Notes under the pieces: model-generated
What the model was told of the DNA's origin: nothing
What the model saw: only the letters and a program-made list of their open reading frames with translations
The model's database searches: none
Shown: one piece after another, positions 1-10,186 of the stretch
How positions within the stretch are numbered: position 1 is the first letter of the stretch
Layout: the number at the start of each line of letters is the position of its first letter
Made by a program: the position numbers and the translations under genes
Source: Onchidella celtica
Lineage: Eukaryota > Mollusca > Gastropoda > Systellommatophora > Onchidiidae
NCBI GenBank assembly: GCA_963931925.1
Contig: OZ007569.1
Span: 43,990,521 to 44,054,520 of the forward strand
Direction of reading: 5' to 3'
Length of the DNA: 64,000 nt

Positions 1-549
1 AATGTGATGTTGTCGAATTCTTCTGCCTAATTCATCCCACGCGTGCTCTATTGGATTCATGTCCGGTGAGTTAGCTGGCCAATCCATAACAACAAACGGC
101 TGCTGTCTGAGAAAGTTTGTCGTGAGATTCGCCGTATGGGGCCTGGCATTATCTTGTTGAAAAGTCGTCAGATGCTGGTGTTGTTGAAAAAATGGCACAG
201 CGATTGGTCCTAGCACGTTATTGACGTAAACTGCAGCAGTTACATTGTTTCTGAAGACGTGTAACTGGGTGCGGTGACCATAAGAAAAACCACCCCAGAT
301 ATGTACACTACCACCTCCGTAGCGGTTGTGTTGCGTAATACAGGCAGGTGTGTATCGCTCCCCAGTTCGTCGCCAGATGCGTATTCTCCTGTCCGCGAAT
401 GAAAGATTGAAACGACTTTCATCAGTAAATAGGGTCGATCTCCACTCATTTCTTGGTCGACGGACATTGCGTTGGGCCCAGGCCAATCTGATTTCTGCGT
501 GTCGTCTGGTTATGATATGGCCGATTAGTGGAAAAATTAACACTGGCAT
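1..549 (-). pseudogene. Tc1/mariner (DD34E) transposase, C-terminal part, cut by window edge
   Basis: The minus strand is open from an ATG at 549 to the window edge (183 codons). It encodes the DDE catalytic core of a Tc1-like transposase, the enzyme that cuts and pastes its own element. Visible motifs in order are TDESRF (first Asp at 421-423), YGGGSVHIWGGFS, QQDNARPHTA (second Asp at 151-153) and SPDMNPIEHAWDELGRR (Glu at 46-48). There are 34 residues between the second Asp and the Glu, which is the Tc1 DD34E spacing. The N-terminal paired-type helix-turn-helix DNA-binding domain is missing: sequence above about 550 gives no such domain on this strand and has stops in frame. The copy is therefore 5'-truncated, although its core carries no stop or frameshift. 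Any remaining C-terminus and the element's ends lie outside the window. The family call is firm; whether the copy was ever functional cannot be seen. Confidence 0.85.
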
Positions 550-1124
550 GTTTCACAGAAGGTCTTTAAATGCAAATGAAAGAAGTTTTATAAATTTCGA
601 GCATTTATTAAGGGCAGAACTTGAAGGTGTTAGATTGTTCACGTGCGGCACGTGGAAAGTCGGACAAACGTTAAATCAACAAAATGACGATGGGACACCA
701 AACAACGCATACAGACATTTATCATTAGCACAAAAACACAGCTACTGTGGCCATTCAGGGTCTAACACCGCCAATTCTTTGATTACACGCTTTGAGCAAG
801 AAAAGCTGCATGGTGGAATCACTATAAATTCAACATTGAATCATAATCTGACACTGGCGTTTTGTTCCCAAGTTACTTGCGGTTGCTTGTGGTTCATTTT
901 CAGCGACCTTTTTAAATTCATAGCGATACAATCGACTGAAATGTTATTTTTCACGTGACCCACGTGCAGTGCAAAGTTGCTGTAAAGTCAACAAAACAAC
1001 ACTGGCATACAAAGCTCAACATCCTCGGATCAACATAAATGATCAAAAAACATATGTAAAGACAACATGCAAACTTTTAAGACAAGTTTTATTGTGGTAC
1101 GTTTTTAATGCTGTCTAGTATACA
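550..1124. other. Flank of the transposase fragment, no gene recognised
   Basis: A plus-strand frame stays open from 326 to 958, but its first half is antisense to the transposase and its second half resembles no protein I know. The stretch may be inner sequence of the same transposon or unrelated flank. I could not identify a terminal inverted repeat. Confidence 0.3.
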
Positions 1125-1540
1125 TACGTGTATATCCATCCATCCACTCATCCACTCGGGTATCAACCTACCTTTCCACTCAAGTAACCAACCGTCCATC
1201 CATTCTGGCATCGGTTATCCACCCATTCATTCATCTATTGATCCACCCACTTTGACCCACCCACTCACTCATCGATCCAACCACTCAGCCACCTATCCAT
1301 CCATTAAAGGCCCATTTATCTTCCGTCCATTCATTGATTTACTCAGTCATTCTGTCCGCTCAGCAAGCAGTCAAACCATCTATCCATTCACTTGCCCACC
1401 TGTATTTCAATACATCCACTCACTCAACCATTCGTTCATCAGCCCAACCACCCATTCACCCACTCTTTCACCCATCTATTTATCCACTCACCCATCGACC
1501 ATGCCATCCATGCACTCGTCTGTCCATCCATTCGCCCACT
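1125..1540. repeat. Degenerate CATC/CACTC short tandem repeat
   Basis: About 400 bases of imperfect repetition of CCATCCATCCACTCA-type words. The repeat makes two plus-strand frames appear open (His/Ser/Pro/Thr-rich, 'IHPLTHPS'-like). That composition follows from the repeat and is not evidence of a protein. Confidence 0.85.
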
Positions 1541-2065
1541 GAATTAATCTGGTTTATATAATAAGAATAGTATTGCTTCATGATTAGTATGATGAGCTGA
1601 AGTCAATATGGTAGACAAATAACTACACGCAGTATCTTTCAAAACTAATTCTCTTGACCTCGACAGGTCAACTTTCGGATTAAAACATTAGAAGTAAGAA
1701 AAACCAAATGTGAATATAATTATATGAGTGAAAGATGAACTAGAGCACTTTTACTTTAATTTACGACATTCTAGGTATGTTCTTGATTTTCACGCAGTAA
1801 TATAATTATTCTACAGGTTCCTTTCTAACGACAAGTGGGCTGAAGCCAATACAGGCTGGCGATACCTTGTTGTCTTTGGGACCCATCTGTGACGTGTCAC
1901 GTGGTTTCAGAGTGCATACCTTTGGCGACGTGGCCACATGTTTCTACTTATCCTCTAGGACTTATAATTATCAAGATTCAAGAAATCTCTGTCGGAGTAA
2001 TTATCCCCTTTTCCAGTAGTCTGCTACTTGTTCTTGTTCTTTGGTTGTGATGTTTGCCAATGTTT
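1541..2065. other. No feature seen
   Basis: AT-rich sequence without a credible exon or repeat that I can support. Confidence 0.4.
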
Positions 2066-2247
2066 TACTGACGGACATACAGTTTTGGCACCCTGAAACT
2101 TGAACTGTTATGGGACCCCTTCGCAACCAGCAACAATAGGGCAACATCCAAAAATTCACTCGTTAAGAAAAAGTTTCCTCAAGGCCCTCCGGGATTACGG
2201 GGCCCCAGAGCTTAAGCTTCGTTAGTTTCATATTAGATCCACCACTG
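2066..2247. mobile_element. hAT-like MITE, family A, old copy
   Basis: About 180 bases that align along their length with the family A copy at 31298-31475. Shared blocks include ACCCTGAAACTTGAACTG near the left end, AAAAAGTTTCCTCAAGGCCC in the middle and TTAGATCCACCACTG at the right end. The left terminus has decayed (TACTGACGG against CAGTGGCGG) and no 8-bp target duplication remains. It has no coding capacity. Confidence 0.7.
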
Positions 2248-2689
2248 GTTCCAAGTCATGTTTTACCAACTTATAGTATTCTATGTCGTCAGACAGTTCG
2301 TACTTTATCCCACGTACTGGCGTACCTATGATTGTAGTGGATCTGAATTATATTCATCCCATCAGTAATTGGATAGAAGTATTAGGACGTATCCCTCATC
2401 TGAAAGACCCTTGATCATAATAGAATCTCACCCATCGAAGCATTTAAAGTATGTAATCTATTTCTGACGAGTGTAGAAGAAAATATTCGGGTTTGCACAA
2501 AAGACACTGTGGCATGACTTACTTTGGGACTCGTGCAAAACTGTGACCAAAGTATACTAACGAAACTTAAGGCTTTATTGTGAAATGGGGAAAATTGTTG
2601 ATACGCCAATCCGTGAGGAGGACGACAAATTTCTCAGACAGCCGGAAAATGGACACGTTATGTATGTGAGCGGTTGGATGCCGGCGAGA

Positions 2690-2691
2690 GG

Positions 2692-2774
<83 letters not shown>
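2690..2774. repeat. (GA)n microsatellite
   Basis: An almost perfect AG dinucleotide run of about 85 bases. It produces Arg-Glu ('RERE') and Leu-Ser ('SLSL') frames on the two strands, which are artefacts. Confidence 0.97.
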
Positions 2775-2777
<3 letters not shown>

Positions 2778-3184
2778 CAGCACATTATGATCCAAGAAAT
2801 AACTAGCCTACTGTGTTGATTTATATTTTATTTAAAAACTATGTTTTTCTTGATGTTCCTTGATTTTTTTTCTCATTTTGAGAGACGCTTGGCAAACTTT
2901 CTTAACTCGTCTTTTTTTCCCTAAAAAAACTGGGTTTTTTGGCATGTTTGCCGGCCATGACACCCCGCAGGTTGTATTATAAGTTGGGGCTTAAATTCTG
3001 AAAAGTAAGAGCTGTGTCCATTAAAAAAAAATAAAAAAATTAAATACCAAGTCTGATGGAGAAAGCCATGAAAAGTTTGTAAAAGCCAAGATATGATAGC
3101 TGTCCATGCCGCCCTCCATTTTCTTTGACCAGTGCTGATGCTAGCTGTGTATTCATTTGGTCACGCACGAAGAATAATCACTAT

Positions 3185-3604
3185 CAGCGTTGCCGGTGAG
3201 GATTTTCTAAAATCCCAAGAAACCGGTTGAAAAAATTCCAAGATGAGGTACAAATCCCAAGTTTTTTTTTTTTTTCCAGTATAAAAATCCATTTTAAGTT
3301 ACCAATTTCTTAATGCTTTGAATTTAAACCAAATAGTGGCAGTGATTAGCTCGTGGATGATGCAAAAATCCTCATAAATAAGCAAACTCAAACTGCTCTG
3401 TAGCCCATTAGGCCTTATTCATCTTTTAATTCGCATACGGCATTGTGAGAGGAAGGGCAATTTTGTGACTTTTCAACAAAGAAATAATAAGAAATACACA
3501 CAAGCACGAAAAATCCCACGATCTTGAAAAAAAAATGCCAAGATCCCAAGATAACTCCCAAAATCCCAAGATAGTGGGAAACATCCCAAGAACTGGTAAC
3601 GCTG
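3185..3604. mobile_element. hAT-like MITE, family B, copy 1
   Basis: A 420-base non-autonomous element. It starts CAGCGTTGCCGGT and ends ACTGGTAACGCTG, which are imperfect inverted termini. It is bounded on both sides by the identical 8-bp sequence ATCACTAT (3177-3184 and 3605-3612). An 8-bp target duplication with CAG...CTG ends is the hallmark of the hAT superfamily. The inside carries several copies of ATCCCAAGA close to both ends, candidate subterminal transposase-binding repeats. It has no coding capacity. A second copy lies at 9799-10186. Confidence 0.85.
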
Positions 3605-3783
3605 ATCACTATTCCCAATACTAACTGCCACTGTCACGTTTCTGATGGCTAATCCTTACAACACAGCAGCACTGGTCTCTGCAAGGACCGGCAACGCTGA
3701 TCACTATTCCTAACACTAACTGCCATTTTCACGTTTCTTTCGGCGAATCCCTATAACACAGCAGCACTGGTCTCGGGAAAATT
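3596..3783 (+). repeat. Tandem duplication of about 95 bp including the family B right end
   Basis: The stretch 3596-3690 (end of the MITE plus flank: GCTGATCACTATTCCC, CAGCAGCACTGGTCTC) is repeated with about 10-15% divergence at 3691-3783. The second unit again begins with ACCGGCAACGCTG, a solo family B terminus. The duplication therefore happened after the element inserted. Confidence 0.8.
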
Positions 3784-4018
3784 TGGCATTCCGAATCTAG
3801 ATGATAGAGAAGTTGCGTCACACATTCGAAACAAAACAAGCCACATGAATGAAAATATGAAAATCGGTGTAGATGAACTATACATCAATCAGCAGAACAA
3901 AACGAACCCTGGGAAGTATATCTTCTATTTTCTAAGGGTTGGCTTCAGGCGTCAAATGATCTTCTGCTGATCGCCTTCCGGCTTTACTCCCCTTTGTAAT
4001 ATTTCGGACGATTCAGCG

Positions 4019-4025
4019 AGGGAGA

Positions 4026-4110
<85 letters not shown>
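4019..4110. repeat. (GA)n microsatellite
   Basis: About 90 bases of AG repeat with one GACAGA interruption near its start. Confidence 0.97.
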
Positions 4111-4112
<2 letters not shown>

Positions 4113-4424
4113 TACTCTAAAGATGTTTAAACATTACGTCCATTCCTAGATTCTGGGGGTCAACTTTACACCATGAAAGCGACAGAAAAATTCACAATTT
4201 TACGACGTGCAGTGCGGGCTGCCACTCTGATAGGACTGACTGACATTGCCAGCGAGGGACGCTTTATTTGGTCTGATGGGACTCCAATGACATCCTGGCA
4301 ACGAAGTCAATATTTCAATCCAGGTAAATCGTTGTTGTCGTGTTGCCGAAAAGAAATAGCAAACTTAAATTAAGAAAAAAAAAGTGTTTAGCCCATTTGA
4401 TGACACATATGGCCTCACGGACAT

Positions 4425-4670
4425 TTGAATGACAAATTGCCGGATGGACCCTTGGTTGATCAATGTCCAACAGCCATCCAAGTTGAGAAACCTCCGAACG
4501 GACACCTTGTTGACAAAATGGCCGAACGGATACTGCGGGTGAACAACAACAACAACAACAACAACAAAAATCTGAACGCACATGGACAAATAACCGAACG
4601 GACAGGACGACAAATTGCCGAACAGACACTCTGCCGAGTTGGCACGTTAGTCAACAAATGGCCGAATGCA
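4425..4670. repeat. Degenerate GACAAATTGCCGAACGGACA-type repeat
   Basis: The phrase GACAAA(A/T)TGGCCGAACGGA recurs in varied form at least six times, interrupted by an (AAC)8-like tract at 4542-4567. Several overlapping frames are open on both strands because of this repetition. I do not regard them as genes. Confidence 0.6.
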
Positions 4671-4706
4671 CGCATACAATTTAGTTGGATATTATCATGT
4701 TGTATC

Positions 4707-5415
4707 CAATGGCGGACGTTCATTTTTGTGACCCTGAAGCTTGAATTGTTACAGGGGCACCTTGGCAACAATAAGGGCGACATCCAAAAATCACCAATTT
4801 GTGAGTGTGCCTGAGAAAACCCACATTAATTATGTCGACAGAGCTGATTTTGAGAAAAACGGCTTTGAAGAGAAAATATGGGTCCGACACAAACTTCCAA
4901 CTTGGCTGTTGTTTAGGGGACCGTGGCATGTTACAGGGTAACCTGTAGACGAGCAGTGAACACTACTCACTATGATCTCTATAAAGGCTTTGTAATTAGA
5001 CTACGGTCTCCTAACAAGATCCAAAAACTTCCGACTTGGCTGTTGTTGAGGGGACCGTGGCATGTTACAGGCTAAACTGTAGATGAGTAGTGAACACTAC
5101 TCAGTATGATCTCTATAAGGGCTTAGTTATTAGGCTACGGTCTCCTAACAGCAATCACTCCAATATTAATGGGTCGATTAGCTATTGCCACTTTTAGGAT
5201 TAAATGCCGTTTTCTCAAAATCTTGTTTTAGGGGGGTCACTGACTTCAATTTATCAGAAATGTCTTGTCTTTTATTATATACACAGAACTCAAAATGTCA
5301 TGTTGCCCTCTTATTGCACACTCACATTTTAAAAAAAAAGTTTCTTCAGGGCCCCTCCAGGCTTAGGGGCCCTGAAACTTTAAGCTTCATTAGCTTCATA
5401 GTAGATCCGCCACTG
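4707..5415. mobile_element. hAT-like MITE, family A, long copy with internal duplication
   Basis: The left end CAATGGCGG plus ACCCTGAAGCTTGAATTGTT and the right end GTAGATCCGCCACTG match the two ends of the short family A copy at 31298-31475. Here the interior is about 530 bases longer. The extra interior holds a direct duplication: 4891-5016 repeats at 5025-5150 (period 134), sharing ACTTGGCTGTTGTT, GGGGACCGTGGCATGTTACAG and TACGGTCTCCTAACA. The flanking octamers (GTTGTATC and GTTTGACC) match at only 5 of 8 positions, so a target duplication is not clear. Confidence 0.7.
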
Positions 5416-5642
5416 GTTTGACCGAAAGGATAATAAATCACTGAAAACTTCACGTTCCTCTGTGATTCTGTTACTTTGCTCTGATCTTCCCTGATATAAA
5501 TCGCGACCTTACTACCTGTTTCTTCCAACGCCACTTTTCGCAAAAACCAAGAAATTTGATGTTAAAAGTTTGCGGCCTTCGTTTTATGGTAAGGAGTTAC
5601 AATAAATCACAACTATGAAACAGCTTGATAAGTGCCACAAGG

Positions 5643-6468
5643 CCAGACTTGCCGTTTATACCGATTCAATCGGTATTTTACCGATTTTTTTTCTTTTGAA
5701 AATGGCCGTTTTACCGATTTTCCGATTTTAATAAAAATTTACCGATTTTTCCACCGATCCGACCTAGACCGCTCGGGGAAAAAGTTTACGTACACCATTT
5801 TTCTTTCACGGTTGGTTTGCTGACGTCAGAAAAACCCAGCATGCATTTCTGTCACTGTGACAAGTTTGCGCCGTTAGCAAGCACTTGCGTTTCATTTTGC
5901 GTATACAACTATTTCCGAGGCTGGCAAGCACTTTCATGGTTACAGTGGTTTTTGTGTGCTGCGACCTACAGTATTGAACATACTTCAAAATTAATACTAT
6001 ACTTTGCTTACTTGCTGAGAGTTTGTTCCTTTGGTCGAGACTAGTCTAGCCTACACGAATTTTGCGCTTTCAATCAGATTCTTTCAGATTTGCCGACCAT
6101 CATCATTGTCATCATCTTTTAAATCTACATGTGTTTTTTTTTCCAACATTGCCTGATATTATCGTGAAATTTAGTTTTAATTTATCTAGATTCTATTCAG
6201 CTTAGTTGTACTCATACCAAGACCTGATTCAGTGATTTTAGAGTTAGATCTACATCTAGAGACTAGTCTAGAGATCGAGGATTCAAGACTTAAAAAAATG
6301 TGTGACGCGATCCATAGATCATCTAGAAACTTTTTGTTTGCCCGGTGAGTACATATTTCAATGATATACCGATTTTTGGTCTCAAATACTGATTTTTTGG
6401 GTCTGACCATCATACTGATTTTGGGGTCTGACCATACTGATTTTCTGATTTGGATTGTGGCAGGCCTG
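5643..6468. mobile_element. TIR element with CCGATTTT subterminal repeats (hAT-like)
   Basis: The left end reads CAGACTTGCC (5644) and the right end GGCAGGCCTG (to 6468), inverted with 8 of 10 matches. Identical ACAAGG hexamers flank it (5637-5642 and 6469-6474), although one extra base separates the left hexamer from the CAG. Inside the left end the word TACCGATTTT or CCGATT occurs about seven times between 5660 and 5757. Inside the right end the related TACTGATTTT recurs about five times between 6363 and 6452, in the same orientation. Clusters of short subterminal repeats are where hAT transposases bind. I recognise no transposase frame. Confidence 0.6.
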
Positions 6469-6494
6469 ACAAGGTATTTTCACAAGAATTTGGC

Positions 6495-7361
6495 CGCGTG
6501 TCCACCAAAACGGAACCGACACGATTTTTCTCGCGTGGTGAAAAGTCTGGTCTGGTCGTTTCCTGCAAGCGTGTCCGCCAAAACGGACCGACTGTTCGGA
6601 AACGATCCGACCAGCCCATTTATGTGTAATCAGTGTAATCATTTGTGTGTAATTACTTTTTTTTCATTGCATACTCACCACTGCAGTTTAGCTCCTTCTC
6701 AATGTCCTCCCGTGTCTTTCCCACGTAGCTCTGATGCAGTGCTTTGGGTTGTCATAAATAAACTAGTACTTGAATACCTTTTCAATAAGTGTTTCGTCTT
6801 CCATCTTGTATGTGACAAAATCAAACACTTCTACTAGATCTACAACAAATGTGTCAGAGAGAGCGGGTCAGGTCATATCAGACACTCCAAGGACACAAGG
6901 GGGAAATAAAAGGCTAGGGGCTTTTTATTTTTTAGTAAACCGATACTCGAAACAAGAGAGCGGGTCAGGTCGTTAGGTCTCAAAGCACACAAGACGGGAA
7001 TGAAAACGATAAATACGCACTTAAACCAGGTGGTTCGCGCGTAGACTTTGCTAATTTTGAGGTGCTGATTACGAATATGACATTAGTTTTGTTATTAGAT
7101 GGAGCAAAAAATTAAACATATTTTTTTTAGCCGGCTAAGCCTACCGCTGATGAGTCACCCAACAAACTGTCAAAAATGGTGCAAGCGGCAATCCAACCGA
7201 CTCGACGTTTGTCTGGAGCAGTCGGGTCGTTCTGGTGGACACACTTATTGACGATTCTGGTTGATTGTAGACGGGAAAAAACGGTGTTCTGTGTCAACTC
7301 CCGATTTTTCCGAGAGACTGGCGATTCTTAGTTGTGACGGTTCCGTTTTGGTGGCCACGCG
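6495..7361. mobile_element. Non-autonomous DNA transposon with doubled 25-28 bp inverted repeats
   Basis: The left terminus GCGTGTCCACCAAAACGG (6496-6522) and the right terminus (7334-7360, inverted) match at 25 of 27 positions. A second, related pair lies just inside: GCGTGTCCGCCAAAACGG at 6569-6592, and its inverse in the stretch GTCGGGTCGTTCTGGTGG at 7221-7244. The element thus carries four copies of one motif, two per end and pointing inward. It lies only about 26 bases from the end of the preceding element. I find no clear target duplication and no coding frame, and I cannot assign a superfamily. Confidence 0.65.
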
Positions 7362-8039
7362 CTCTTAGTGTCAACTTGTGCATTTGTTATACCTCTTCTA
7401 CATATGGAAAGATCTCCAGTTTTTTCTGAAAGTGGGGATAGAACACACAAGAACTATGGTCGCCAAATGTCTTTGCTGTATACTGGGGAGTGTATTCATC
7501 TTTATTCCTTCCTGTATCCCCTCTTCCACTTCAGGCGAACCAACGCATTATCTTGCCAATCAGAACTGCGCAGAATTAAGGCCTGGCCTTCTTGTCCTTG
7601 ATGACTGGTGTGATGAGTTACGGATATTCGCCTGTGAAATGCCCGATCCTTACCCGATTCTGGAACTGTAACCTCGGGGGCAATATGGGCAGGTATGGAG
7701 AAACAAACAGGTTGATCCACACTCATTAAGAATCCGGTATATTACAAGTATTTTCCTACCTTCAGGTAACGGATTGACCTTCGTTAGTCAGATTGGGGGA
7801 GAGGAAGAGATCGACGACCGAGGGAGGCAGGGAAGGAGTGGCACTAAAAACTTGTTTAAGATATAAAGAAAAATCGCCCCGGGTCTATAAAATTTACAGT
7901 GTTCCCTCTCTTGCCCTCTCTCTCTTTTACCACTGGCGTCGGGACAAAAAGTCCGTAATGCCGGCCAGTGGTCATCACGTTTTTGTTGCATTTTGGTGAA
8001 GTGTATGAGTACAGAGACTCGGTTACCTTGTCTTTTCCA
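7362..8039. other. No gene seen; one short hairpin
   Basis: Two overlapping plus-strand frames between 7368 and 7671 show no recognisable protein. A compact inverted repeat sits at 7930-7971: CCACTGGC pairs with GCCAGTGG, enclosing GGGAC-AAAAA-GTCC. Confidence 0.4.
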
Positions 8040-9290
8040 GGAAGAAAATTACCTTTATCCTTTCGCTACGTCATGGAGTGAACCCGTTACCCAATCTTTT
8101 TTATTTTTTTATTTTATTTTGAAAGAAAATCATCATTATCCTTTCAGTATGTCATAGATTGACTCCGTTGCCCCGTTTTTTTTGTTTTTTTAAAGGAAGA
8201 AACTATGGTATTGTGTACTACACTCCATACTCTATCCTATACTGTTCTGATCATCATTATCCTTTCGGTATATATGTCATGGAGTGACTCTGTTATCCTG
8301 TAATTTTGGGGGAAGAAAATCATCATTATCCTTTGGGTATACGTCATGGAGTGACTCTGTTATCCTGTAATTTTGGGGGAAGAAAATCATCATTATCCTT
8401 TCGGTATATATGTCATGGAGTGACTCTGTTATCCCGTAATTTTGGGGGAAGAAAATCATCATTATCCTTTGGGTATACGTCATGGAGTGACTCTGTTATC
8501 CTGTAATTTTGGGGGAAGAAAATCATCATTATCCTTTCGGTATATATGTCATGGAGTGACTCTGTTATCCTGTAATTTTGGGGGAAGAAAATCATCATTA
8601 TCCTTTGGGTATACGTCATGGAGTGACTCTGTTATCCTGTAATTTTGGGGGAAGAAAATCATCATTATCCTTTGGGTATACGTCATGGAGTGACTCTGTT
8701 ATCCTGTAATTTTGGGGGAAGGAAATCATCATTATCCTTTCGGTATGTCATAGGTTGACTACGTTGCCCCATCTTTTTAAAGGAAGAAACTATAGTATTG
8801 TGTACTATACTCCACACCATATCCTATACTATTCTGATTATCATTATCCTTTCGGTATGTCATGAGGTGACTCTGTTACCCTTTTTGGAGAGGGGGGGGG
8901 GGGCACTTTGATCCTTTTGATCCGTCATGGGGTAACTCCGTTACCCTATTTTTTTTGTTTTTTTTTGTTTTTTTTTTTAGGAAGAAAATCATCATTATCC
9001 TTTCGGTACGTTATGGGGTGACAACGTTACCCAATCTTTTATTTTTAGGAAGAAAATCATCATTATCCTTTCGGTACGTTATGGGGTGACACCATTACCC
9101 AATCTTTTATTTTTAGGAAGAAAATCACCATTATCCTTTTGGTACGTTATAGATTGTCTCCGTTACCCAATCTTTTATTTTTAGGAAGAAAATCACCATT
9201 ATCCTTTTGGTACGTCTTTATCTCGTGGTTTCTTTCTTTTTAGGAAGAAAATCATCTTCATCCACCTGGTACACCATGGGCAGCCAACGG
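8040..9290 (+). repeat. Minisatellite of 67-69 bp monomers with an alternating dimer unit
   Basis: Monomers of the form TCATCATTATCCTTT(C/G)GGTA ... CATGGAGTGACTCTGTTATCC ... GGGGGAAGAAAA are repeated head to tail. In the core (8250-8725) two variants alternate. A (69 bp) carries CGGTATATATGTC and B (67 bp) carries GGGTATACGTC, in the order A-B-A-B-A-B-B. The dominant unit is therefore a 136-bp dimer, nearly identical between copies. Diverged monomers flank the core on both sides (8040-8250 and 8726-9290). A larger block containing AAACTATGGTATTGTGTACTA appears at about 8200 and again at about 8785. Open frames inside are products of the repeat. Confidence 0.95.
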
Positions 9291-9798
9291 TAGAAAAAAT
9301 AAACTTAACAAATAAACAGCTGTTTTATTGGTTGAACTCTTTTCTTCACTCCTACTTAATTCCTCTTTACTTTTTGATGTGTATGCAGTGAGTATTCACT
9401 TAGTGATTATCTATTTGAGTCATCACACTTTCATCTACTTTTTATGCACGATATTAAATAATGAAGTTACACTTGAACTTTCTGATGTTATTGATGATGC
9501 TGATAATGCTTTTTTGAACAGACTTTCTTATTAAGGCACACAATTATCTATACAGAAATCACTTGCATTGTTATTTGTAAGAAAATGAATTTGATGAAGG
9601 AACTACCAAATGGCAGTATCTAGACACCGGCCTAGACATTCACAAAAGCAGAGTCGATAATTTATTGATACTTCCACCCATTTTCAGGGCCGACATTTTG
9701 ACAAACCCTCATAATATTGGTTTTCAGGGGCACAATTAAATGAAGAATAATAATAAGCTGTTGTTAAGAGACTGCAAAATTTTACATACATGTAGTAA
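9291..9798. other. No feature seen
   Basis: AT-rich DNA. A 68-codon plus-strand frame at 9328-9534 has no recognisable domain or splice context, so I do not call it. Confidence 0.4.
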
Positions 9799-10186
9799 CG
9801 GCGTTGCCGGTGAAGATTTTCAAAAATCCCAAGAATCCCGCGTAAAAAATCCTAAGATGAGCTTTCAACCTAAGATTTTTTTCCAACCAAAAACTAAAAT
9901 ACATTTAAAATGTAGAATTTGGTTGTACATGCACATTGAATTTAAGCGAAGCAACGTCATTTATTAGCTTGCAGATCGCACAGAAGATCCTCTGACACAG
10001 GAAATCTCAAACTGCCCTTTAGCCCATTTGGCTTTGTTCACCTTATAATTATTAGTTTCAAATGGCACTGTCAGTGAAAGGGCAATTCTGTGAGTATTTT
10101 TTTTAAAAACAAAGGAATAATAGTAATTATACAAAAGCCCCAACATGCCAAGATCTTAGGAAAAAACCCAAGGACCGGCAACGCTG
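9799..10186. mobile_element. hAT-like MITE, family B, copy 2
   Basis: A 388-base copy of the element at 3185-3604. It starts CGGCGTTGCCGGTGAAG and ends GGACCGGCAACGCTG. The two copies share blocks along their full length, such as CTCAAACTGC(C/T)CT(T/G)TAGCCCAT and GAAAGGGCAATT. The flanking octamers are TGTAGTAA and CATAGCAA, differing by three transitions, as expected of an aged 8-bp target duplication. Confidence 0.8.

Noticed and set aside
240..467. 75-codon minus-strand frame
   Set aside because: Out-of-frame shadow of the transposase, whose true frame is open through the same bases.
1108..1561. Two long His/Ser/Pro-rich plus-strand frames
   Set aside because: They follow from the CATC/CACTC short tandem repeat and have no splice or start context.
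2567..2806. Leu-Ser and Arg-Glu repeat frames over GA tracts (also at 4.0, 34.0, 44.4, 55.1 and 63.1 kb)
   Set aside because: Microsatellite artefacts.
8250..9290. CRISPR-like array
   Set aside because: Monomers abut with no unique spacers, and the genome is animal; it is a minisatellite.
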